Origin: Bacillota bacterium | GTDB taxonomy: Bacteria > Bacillota > Clostridia > Acetivibrionales > DTU013 | Assembly: GCA_023399355.1 (NCBI GenBank) | Contig: JAEWQC010000126.1 | Coordinates: 1-7,839 of the forward strand | Direction: 5' to 3' | Length of the DNA: 7,839 bases | Shown here: one piece after another, positions 1-5,371 of the stretch | Layout: each line of letters starts with the position of its first letter | How positions within the stretch are numbered: the first letter of the stretch is position 1 | The notes under the pieces: model-generated | Database searches by the model: none | Told to the model about the DNA's origin: nothing | What the model saw: the letters and a program-made list of their open reading frames with translations, nothing else | Position numbers and translations under genes: made by a program

Positions 1-80
1 ACATTCCTGAAGCTAACAATCTTTTTTCCGCCCCGGATATGCATCAGGAATTCCTTTGATAAACCTATAACATGCAGCAT
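1..80 (-). CDS. phnL: PhnL, C-P lyase ABC-type subunit (partial, first 26 codons)
   Basis: Only the N-terminus is inside; the gene runs off the left edge. The visible protein starts MLHVIGLSKEF and continues with LMHIRGGKKIV and SFRNV. This lines up with the start of E. coli PhnL (VSKTFILHQQNG, then VLNRAS). PhnL is an ABC-ATPase-like protein needed with PhnG, PhnH and PhnI to join phosphonate to the ribose of ATP or GTP. I chose the ATG at 80-78 because a GAAGGG ribosome binding site lies about six bases upstream. An in-frame ATG at 107-105 would add nine residues (MTNVKEGCC) but has no clear binding site. It lies 69 bases after the phnK stop, in the usual phnK-phnL order. No ATPase motifs fall inside the window, so the call rests on a short match plus gene order. 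Confidence 0.8.
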   Translation of the reverse strand, partial: MLHVIGLSKEFLMHIRGGKKIVSFRN

Positions 81-149
81 GCAACACCCTTCTTTCACAT
101 TAGTCATTTTTTGCCACGAGCCACTGGCTGTCACTGATCACGGCATTGT

Positions 150-998
150 TCAGAGCATGGAGTGCACCAAAAGCTGTGTATAATTATGCTGGGGATCTTC
201 CAGTATTTGATCCGTCAAACCTTTTTCAACAATTCTTCCATTCTTGAGGACAATGGTCCGATTGGTCAAAAGCCTGATAACTCCCAAATCATGCGACACA
301 ACAATCATGGAAATGTGAAGTTCCTGCTGGAGGCTTTTAATCAGATCCAGTACCTTGGCCTGAACTGATACATCGAGACCGGTAGATACTTCATCAAGCA
401 GCAGCAGCGGAGGATTGTTCGCCAGTGCCTTGGATATCTGAACACGCTGCTGCATGCCGCCGCTGAGCCGCTTTGGTTTCTCGTCCATATAATACTGGGG
501 AATTTCCGTCTTTTTCAAAAGTTCCATTCCCCTGCCCCTGATGGTCTCATAATTATAGATATCCGCTGTCAGGAGCTTCTCAGCAATATTTCCGCCGCTG
601 GTAAAATCTAGTCTGAGTCCCATGAGCGGGTTTTGGTATACCATTCCCATGAGATGATTTCTGATAAAACGTTTCTTGCTTTGGGGAAGACTGAGAATAT
701 CCTCTTCTCCATTGTTATAAGGCTGAAGATAGGCCTCTCCCGAGGTTGCTGCCTGATCAAAGTACAGGCATTGGACCAGCGTGCTTTTGCCGGAACCGCT
801 TTCCCCGACCACACCAAGAATCTCGCCCTCGCAAAGATCAAAGTTGATATTGTGCAGGGCTACTACACTGCCGCACTTCGGGCACACATTACTTCCATAT
901 TCCGAGCCGGTTAGCTTGTCGCAGTACGGGCAGCCCCTCCCGTATCTTTTCCCGAGCCCCTTGACATTCAATACGAACTTTTTCTCAATATTCAACAT
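150..998 (-). CDS. phnK: PhnK, C-P lyase complex ABC ATP-binding subunit with CPxC-pair insert
   Basis: This 282-residue ABC ATPase belongs to the carbon-phosphorus lyase system. In E. coli, PhnK docks on PhnJ of the core complex in the cytoplasm and is not a transporter subunit. ABC motifs in order are a probable A-loop Tyr19, Walker A GESGSGKST (65-73), Q-loop Gln122 in MVYQNP, signature LSGGMQQ (178-184), Walker B LLLLDE (198-203) and switch His236 in SHDLGV. The C-terminus (LTDQILEDPQHNYTQLLV) matches E. coli PhnK closely. Unlike E. coli PhnK (about 252 residues), it has an extra segment between the A-loop and the second strand with CPYC (23-26) and CPKC (39-42), which looks like a zinc ribbon. 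Similarity to dipeptide-transporter ATPases is expected; position between phnJ and phnL settles the call. The start ATG is 24 bases after the phnJ stop, with AAGGAG rather far upstream (about 13 bases). Confidence 0.95.
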   Translation of the reverse strand: MLNIEKKFVLNVKGLGKRYGRGCPYCDKLTGSEYGSNVCPKCGSVVALHNINFDLCEGEILGVVGESGSGKSTLVQCLYFDQAATSGEAYLQPYNNGEEDILSLPQSKKRFIRNHLMGMVYQNPLMGLRLDFTSGGNIAEKLLTADIYNYETIRGRGMELLKKTEIPQYYMDEKPKRLSGGMQQRVQISKALANNPPLLLLDEVSTGLDVSVQAKVLDLIKSLQQELHISMIVVSHDLGVIRLLTNRTIVLKNGRIVEKGLTDQILEDPQHNYTQLLVHSML

Positions 999-1022
999 AC
1001 GGTCACTTTTTCTCCTTCGTCC

Positions 1023-1925
1023 CTATTTCATTACACCGTCAGCTCGCTGACGGTCAACAGAGCTGCCGCCTGACAGCCTTGAGTCGCAGAAACCCGTATC
1101 TGAACAAACATGATATTTACTGCCGGTTTTCTCATCATATATTTCATCCAGATAAGTATTCTCCGCACCGCATCTGCTGCAAAACGAGCCCTCAAACTTC
1201 TCCGCGGAAAACGGCTTGTCATCAAACTGTAACGGCTCGACCTTCGTGTAAGGCGGTATGGCATAAATCCTTTTTTCCCTGCCCGCACCGAACAGGTAAA
1301 GACATTCGGCCTGGTTCAATTTGCAGTTATCCCACTTGGGGATGGGAGAGGGAGACATAATGTAGTGATTATTCACTTTGCAAGGATAACCTGCGCCTAT
1401 GGAAATTGAACCCCAATTTGCAATGTCCTCATAAAGAGTCACCCACATCAGCCCGTAATCCGACTCCGCATGCATCCGCCTGGTCTCCACCTCACTGGGT
1501 TCGACAAGCCGCAGCGGCTCGGGAAGCGGTACCTGGAAGACAAGTACCTGACCTTCTTTCAGCGGCATCTCGGGAATGCGGTGCCTGGTTTGTATGATAG
1601 TGGCCTCCTGTGTGCTGAAGGTCGTCTTCACCCCTGTGGTTTTTACCATCAGTTTTCTTAAATTCACCGCGTTCACGCTTCCATCGCACCCCTGGTCAAT
1701 AATCTTCAGAACATCCTCCGGCCCGATAATGGCCATCGTTACTTGAAGGCCGCCGGTGCCCCATCCTCTTGCAATCGGAAGCTCCCTCGACGCAAAGGGC
1801 ACCTGGTGCCCGGGAAGCGCAATCGCCTTTAAAAGCTTTCTTCTGATCTCCTTTTTAGCCCCTTCGTCTATAAATGCGAAATTATATTTGAACTTTTCTT
1901 TTTTTTGAAGTATTTCTTCAATCAT
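1023..1925 (-). CDS. phnJ: PhnJ, alpha-D-ribose 1-methylphosphonate 5-phosphate C-P lyase (radical SAM)
   Basis: PhnJ breaks the C-P bond of 5-phosphoribosyl 1-phosphonates, releasing the hydrocarbon (methane from methylphosphonate) and ribose cyclic phosphate. It uses a 4Fe-4S cluster and S-adenosylmethionine. Numbered from the start chosen here (300 residues), the cysteines known to matter in E. coli (C241, C244, C266, C272) are present as CSRC (C249, C252) and VCSDTGFC (C274, C280). The radical-bearing glycine of E. coli (G32) corresponds to G39 in ALPGHQVPF. Other family stretches are GWGTGGLQ, QTRHRIPE, FQVPLPEPLR and LFGAGREKRIYA. A longer reading frame opens at a TTG (1943), but GGAGG at 1932-1936 is well placed for the ATG at 1925, so I use that. 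The protein carries N-terminal and C-terminal tails compared with E. coli (281 residues). It lies 83 bases after phnI and 24 bases before phnK. Confidence 0.97.
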   Translation of the reverse strand: MIEEILQKKEKFKYNFAFIDEGAKKEIRRKLLKAIALPGHQVPFASRELPIARGWGTGGLQVTMAIIGPEDVLKIIDQGCDGSVNAVNLRKLMVKTTGVKTTFSTQEATIIQTRHRIPEMPLKEGQVLVFQVPLPEPLRLVEPSEVETRRMHAESDYGLMWVTLYEDIANWGSISIGAGYPCKVNNHYIMSPSPIPKWDNCKLNQAECLYLFGAGREKRIYAIPPYTKVEPLQFDDKPFSAEKFEGSFCSRCGAENTYLDEIYDEKTGSKYHVCSDTGFCDSRLSGGSSVDRQRADGVMK

Positions 1926-1931
1926 CTCAAG

Positions 1932-1936
1932 CCTCC
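1932..1936 (-). promoter_or_regulatory. Ribosome binding site that fixes the phnJ start
   Basis: GGAGG on the minus strand sits six bases before the ATG at 1925-1923. The alternative in-frame start is a TTG at 1943, which lies upstream of this site and would place it inside the coding sequence. The site therefore favours the 300-residue PhnJ over a 306-residue form. Confidence 0.75.
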
Positions 1937-2008
1937 GAAACAATCTTTATTTAGAGTCTTATGAATACACGTGCAAAAAACAGCGCTCCAATTCTTTCTG
2001 TGTTATCT

Positions 2009-3133
2009 TTAATTTTCTTTCTTTGATGATTTCTGCTTCCGATCTTCCTGTCTCCTTCTTAAATTATTAAGATCCGACTGGAAGGTAATATAATGCGGCA
2101 GTTTGAAATGAGCGCAAAAACCGGAGGATTCAATTCCGTCAATATGCATCAGCACAAATTCCTGATCATTTGCCGGCGCTTTCCCTTCCGTCTCCTTCAT
2201 TGCTCTGTCGAGTACCGCCATGGAAATGGATTTCACTTCATTGGCTCCGAAACAGATCCCATAGCCCAATGAAAGATAGGGCTTTTCATCCGCTCCATCA
2301 GAACCATATTTTGCAACGATTTCCGTCTCGGTCACCTGCACGCTTCCCAGATAAACACTTTCATTTTTTCTGAAGGGATGACTGATCCTTACCGGTACAT
2401 AACCGACCCTGAGTTCCGCAATCGTTGGATGGATGCTGCCATAGCCCCTCATACTGCTGTAGGCCAGGGCCAGTATCCCTCCTGTTTCGCTTCTTGCCAT
2501 CATTTGCAGCTGTGCAGACCGGCTGGCGGGAAAGGAAACGGATTCTTTTGTGATGTCGGATATTTCGTCTGCATTTTTGGGCTTCGGGGATTCTTCCAGA
2601 TTCTTAACCAATCCCTGTTCCTTTAAAATCTCCACTACTTTCTTGAATTGAACGGAGGAAATATCCTCTCCCTCCTCCTTTTTTAATTCAAATTCAGTCA
2701 CAACTTCTTCCATCTCCTTTTGACCCTCCTCCAGCAGCGAGAAGTCCAGCATTCGCTGTTTGTAATCCGAGGTGCAGCCCAGGATCTGCCCTCCGGGAAT
2801 ATCCTTGAAGGTAGACGATATCCGCCGGTTGATATGCATTTCGTTCATATCCAGTTCAATGGAATCGTTGATCCTGCAGAGGGTGGACCGGTAGGCACGG
2901 ATATAAAAGGCCGCCTCCACGGGATCCCCTTCGGACTGTTTGATGGCCAGAGCTGCATGAAACGGTGAATATAGGCCGCCCTCACTCATGATCTTGTCTA
3001 CAAGAAGCCTTAATTGATCCTGTATCTGTTTAATTCCAATTGGTGTACTCCTGCCCTTCAACCGAATATAATTTGAAAGCTGTTCGGCATTCTCTATTGC
3101 AGAAATGCCGCCCTGTACCGCTACATAGCCCAT
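2009..3133 (-). CDS. phnI: PhnI, C-P lyase core subunit (ribose 1-methylphosphonate 5-triphosphate synthase subunit)
   Basis: PhnI is the nucleosidase-like subunit of the C-P lyase core. With PhnG, PhnH and PhnL it displaces the base of a purine nucleotide with phosphonate to give alpha-D-ribose 1-phosphonate 5-triphosphate. At 374 residues it is slightly longer than E. coli PhnI (354). Family stretches are visible along the whole length: YVAVQGG at the N-terminus, MSEGGLYS (49-56), FKDIPGGQILG (109-119), ILALAYSSMRGYG (220-232), LGYGICFGANE (289-299) and FCAHFKLPHY (339-348). The last matches the E. coli segment FVSHLKLPHY, whose two histidines are reported metal ligands; here they are H342 and H347. 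The extra length lies mainly in a charged middle linker (about 136-200). The ATG has GGAGGTGA seven bases upstream and follows the phnH stop by two bases, so the two are probably translationally coupled. Confidence 0.97.
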   Translation of the reverse strand: MGYVAVQGGISAIENAEQLSNYIRLKGRSTPIGIKQIQDQLRLLVDKIMSEGGLYSPFHAALAIKQSEGDPVEAAFYIRAYRSTLCRINDSIELDMNEMHINRRISSTFKDIPGGQILGCTSDYKQRMLDFSLLEEGQKEMEEVVTEFELKKEEGEDISSVQFKKVVEILKEQGLVKNLEESPKPKNADEISDITKESVSFPASRSAQLQMMARSETGGILALAYSSMRGYGSIHPTIAELRVGYVPVRISHPFRKNESVYLGSVQVTETEIVAKYGSDGADEKPYLSLGYGICFGANEVKSISMAVLDRAMKETEGKAPANDQEFVLMHIDGIESSGFCAHFKLPHYITFQSDLNNLRRRQEDRKQKSSKKEN

Positions 3134-3135
3134 GC

Positions 3136-3762
3136 TTATTTCACCTCCGCTTTTGTAGTGCGCGGCATGCAGAGGATGTTTCCCCCATCATCAACAAGGA
3201 TCATGTCAATGCCAAGCGGATATACAGCATTTATCTCCATGACGCTCTGCACATATTTTTCATCCAGCCCGATGACCGTGACGATATTGATCTCTTTAAT
3301 GCCCGGCCCCTTCAAATAAAGCTCGGATTGATCCACCCCGCTGTTCCTGCACTGCCCGCATAAAATTCTCCCAACTGCAAGGATGACCGTTGCGCTGTTC
3401 TCAGGAAATTCAAGAGTACCTGCTTTTACTGTACATATATCCGGATTGAATTCAGCACCGTCAAGCAGAACAAAATCCGCTTCATTCATTTCAACCGGGA
3501 TCATCCCGGTATTTACCTCCAGATATCTTTGAACGGTATCACCCCCTAAATTGCAGGATGCAAAGGTGATATTGTTGTCTCCCAGGGTTTTCAGCACTGT
3601 TAGAATATTGGAATTGAAGCCTTCAGGCAATTTGGAAAAAGGATGCTCCCGCAGTTTGTATAACTGACCCGGTCTGCTCATTGCATCCATCAAAGTTTTA
3701 AAGCTCCGCTGTGAGTCGAATACCTCGTCAAAAGCTGCTTCTTTTAATACCTCATGTCCCAT
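3136..3762 (-). CDS. phnH: PhnH, C-P lyase core subunit
   Basis: PhnH is a subunit of the PhnGHIJ core, with a fold related to PLP-dependent transferases but without cofactor chemistry. It is needed for the first step, joining phosphonate to ribose triphosphate. The protein is 208 residues (E. coli 194). Family marks include the N-terminal stretch FDSQRSFKTLMDAMSRPGQ (15-33), LKGPGI in the second half, YPLGIDMILVD and the terminal MPRTT motif. There is no signal peptide or membrane segment, consistent with a cytoplasmic complex. The ATG at 3762 has AAAGGA about eight bases upstream, overlapping the end of phnG. It follows the phnG stop by four bases and leads phnI by two, a coupled arrangement that suits subunits made in equal amounts. 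Confidence 0.95.
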   Translation of the reverse strand: MGHEVLKEAAFDEVFDSQRSFKTLMDAMSRPGQLYKLREHPFSKLPEGFNSNILTVLKTLGDNNITFASCNLGGDTVQRYLEVNTGMIPVEMNEADFVLLDGAEFNPDICTVKAGTLEFPENSATVILAVGRILCGQCRNSGVDQSELYLKGPGIKEINIVTVIGLDEKYVQSVMEINAVYPLGIDMILVDDGGNILCMPRTTKAEVK

Positions 3763-3766
3763 TTTG

Positions 3767-4180
3767 TTATCCTTTCTTTACATCGAAATTCACTTTTGTT
3801 CTGGATATCTGCCTGCTTTCGCTGCTCCATCCCTGTTGGATTTCATCGGCTTCTTCTTCCAGAAGCCGTTTCACTTTCTCAGGAACAGCTATTCCATTTC
3901 CCAGAACTGCATCAAGGATAGCCCCATATAAAGCCCTTTCAGGCTCATCACCCAGAACGCAGCCATACCCCAGACTCCCTCCGATTTCCACTTCACATTG
4001 CGTTACAAATGCTTCTCCCAGGTAAAAAGGTGTTTTTTCTATCGGATCAATGTGTTTTACCATAACCATTCCGGGAGAAGGGTTCTGTATGATCTGACAC
4101 GGAAGTTCGATAACAATTCCTTCTGCCATCTCTTTCAGCTTTTCAAGCCGACCTTCTGCTGTCACTTGAGAATAGTTCAT
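3767..4180 (-). CDS. phnG: PhnG, C-P lyase core subunit
   Basis: PhnG is a small subunit of the C-P lyase core that pairs with PhnI and is required to make ribose 1-phosphonate 5-triphosphate. The 137-residue protein shows family marks: GE at 55-56, LGYG (70-73), ALYGAILDAV (83-92) and a C-terminus SRTKVNFDVKKG that aligns with SRVDFFTMVRG of E. coli PhnG. The N-terminus is about eight residues shorter than E. coli's (150 residues in all) and lacks its RQHWM-type start. An in-frame TAA lies just upstream of the ATG, so no longer start exists. GGAGG sits five bases before the ATG. It is the first enzyme gene after the regulator, about 50 bases downstream of it. Sequence similarity to E. coli is modest; gene order makes the call firm. 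Confidence 0.93.
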   Translation of the reverse strand: MNYSQVTAEGRLEKLKEMAEGIVIELPCQIIQNPSPGMVMVKHIDPIEKTPFYLGEAFVTQCEVEIGGSLGYGCVLGDEPERALYGAILDAVLGNGIAVPEKVKRLLEEEADEIQQGWSSESRQISRTKVNFDVKKG

Positions 4181-4232
4181 TGTAGCCTCCTGTTACTCCG
4201 TTTTTGATTTCAATCACAATTCCGCTGATGAT

Positions 4233-4967
4233 CTACATATTCTGAAGGTCAATCTTAATCTTCACCAGGTCGGAACGGAATTTTGTAATGCTGCGTTCAA
4301 TAGGCCTTCCCTGCTGATCCACGGCGGTACTGGTCACCTTTAAGAGCGGCGCATCCCCCAAAACCGAAAGGGTCTTTGACTCTCTGACGTCCGCAGTGCA
4401 AGCTTCACATACCGATTCAATCCTCGTTGGAATTATGTCATACCAGGTTTGCAAAATATGATAAAGAGAATGATCATTATTCAGGTGCAGATTCAACTCA
4501 GGCATTCTGTCAAAGGGCAGAAAACAGCGGCTCAATGCCATCGGGATGTTGTCGTAATATCGCAGAAAGTACAGCGACCAGACTTGGCTTGATTTGTCGA
4601 TTCCGAAAAGGTCTTTCAATTCATCTGAAGGTTCCCTGGTTTCCATTTCGAGAATCCGCACCCTGGGAGTCAGATTGTTATCCAGCATATTTTGTGTATA
4701 GCTGGTCCTTCTGTGAATAGAGATGTCAATTACATTTGACATGACAAAATAGCCTTTTCTCCGGATCGGATAGACCATTCCTTCGTCCATCAGGCTCTCA
4801 ATGGCGCGCCTGATGGTAAACCGGTTCACATTGAACTGCTCCGAAAGCAAACGTTCGGAAGGTAGTTGCTGCCCGCTGATGAAAGTATGATTTTGGATAT
4901 TGTTTTTCAAATGCATATAGACCTGATAATACCGCGGCAGAGGACTTTTTTTATTGACCAGTTCCAT
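4233..4967 (-). CDS. phnF: PhnF-like transcriptional regulator, GntR family (HutC/UTRA type)
   Basis: The protein (244 residues from the chosen start) has an N-terminal winged helix DNA-binding domain (about residues 8-76), with LPSERLLSEQFNVNRFTIRR (35-54) as the helix-turn-helix. A C-terminal UTRA ligand-binding domain (about 90-238) includes SLYFLRYYDN, IPMALSRCFLP and AVDQQGRPIERSITKFRSD. HutC-type regulators usually repress until a small ligand binds. As first gene of the phn operon it is probably the local repressor of C-P lyase genes and of itself; the ligand is unknown. A longer frame starts at an ATG at 5003 (256 residues) but has no ribosome binding site, and that codon falls in a dyad that looks like the operator. 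The ATG at 4967 gives the typical GntR opening (MELVNKKSPLPRYYQVY) with AAGGGG about nine bases upstream. The symbol is by position and family, not proven orthology. Confidence 0.88.
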   Translation of the reverse strand: MELVNKKSPLPRYYQVYMHLKNNIQNHTFISGQQLPSERLLSEQFNVNRFTIRRAIESLMDEGMVYPIRRKGYFVMSNVIDISIHRRTSYTQNMLDNNLTPRVRILEMETREPSDELKDLFGIDKSSQVWSLYFLRYYDNIPMALSRCFLPFDRMPELNLHLNNDHSLYHILQTWYDIIPTRIESVCEACTADVRESKTLSVLGDAPLLKVTSTAVDQQGRPIERSITKFRSDLVKIKIDLQNM

Positions 4968-4986
4968 CCTTCCATACCCCTTCACC

Positions 4987-5008
4987 CTGGTACATAATTG
5001 CATACCAG
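4987..5008. promoter_or_regulatory. Candidate operator for the PhnF-like regulator (22-bp dyad)
   Basis: The plus strand reads CTGGTA, three bases, AATT, three bases, TACCAG, so 16 of 22 positions obey two-fold symmetry. It ends 20 bases before the chosen start of the GntR regulator. HutC-type GntR proteins bind short inverted repeats of the GT-N-TA / TA-N-AC kind next to their own gene. From memory, the mycobacterial PhnF site contains TGGTAT and ACCA half-sites, which resemble this one. Symmetry and position are seen directly; the operator role is inferred. Confidence 0.6.
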
Positions 5009-5371
5009 ATTCAGCTTCATCATATAGCCCGGAAATTATCGGAGTATTAAAGGCAGGTAAATAGTTATTTATGATTCGTTAAGATTTAAATGAAGTTTGC
5101 ACATCCGCACCCGATCGGGAAGCAGAGCATGCCTGATATAATATCTCAGACTGATTTTTTTACTCATCCGCAAGAATGTTGTAAGATAAATGAAAAGCCC
5201 GGGGAGTTTTCATATAAAAGAAAATTCCTCCGAAAGCGGGAAGGGAAGCAGTGAATCTATGCCGGATGCGCCAGCTAAAATCAACGGTAATCGGCGTATA
5301 TGTGAATCCTGCATCAATCACTCCTGCTTTTAGCTCCCTCCAATGCTCCACTCCCGTCTTGTGAAATCTCT
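5009..5371. other. Intergenic region between D-aminoacylase and phnF-like gene; probable promoter region
   Basis: These 363 bases hold no gene I can support. On the minus strand, an 80-codon frame (5402-5160) overlaps the end of the deacylase but resembles nothing I know. The promoter of the phn operon should lie in the AT-rich part nearest the regulator (about 5009-5095), but I see no convincing -35/-10 pair; TATTAT at about 5138-5143 and GATAAT at about 5035-5040 lack good partners. Other structure includes an AT-rich palindrome (5058-5071), a CCCGATCGGG palindrome (5110-5119) and an inverted repeat AGCTAAAA/TTTTAGCT (5273-5280 with 5328-5335). No classic GC-hairpin-plus-T-run terminator follows the deacylase gene. 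Confidence 0.6.
5058..5071. repeat. AT-rich 14-bp palindrome upstream of phn operon
   Basis: TAAATA-N2-TATTTA is a perfect inverted repeat about 90-105 bases before the regulator start. It could be a second protein-binding site or simply part of an AT-rich promoter region; short AT-rich palindromes arise easily by chance. Confidence 0.4.

Noticed and set aside
634..643. TGGTATACCA, a perfect palindrome similar to PhnF half-sites, inside phnK
   Set aside because: It encodes the conserved Q-loop stretch MVYQ of the ABC ATPase, so the symmetry is explained by coding constraint; it is far from any promoter.
150..998. PhnK as a dipeptide or nickel transporter ATPase
   Set aside because: Its closest family relatives are transporter ATPases, but the C-terminal match to E. 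coli PhnK and its place between phnJ and phnL decide for PhnK.
1950..1985. Internal promoter between phnI and phnJ (TTGCAC, 17 bases, TAAATA)
   Set aside because: Each box matches the sigma-70 consensus at only about half of its positions, which is close to chance in this AT-rich spacer.
633..4720. Several plus-strand open frames of 60-107 codons across the phn genes
   Set aside because: All lie opposite well-conserved minus-strand genes, lack ribosome binding sites or recognisable domains, and are shadows.
5190..5232. Intrinsic terminator for the D-aminoacylase operon
   Set aside because: Possible stems (ATGAAAA/TTTTCAT arms, or GGAG/CTCC with bulge) are imperfect and not followed by a proper T-run, so no terminator is called.
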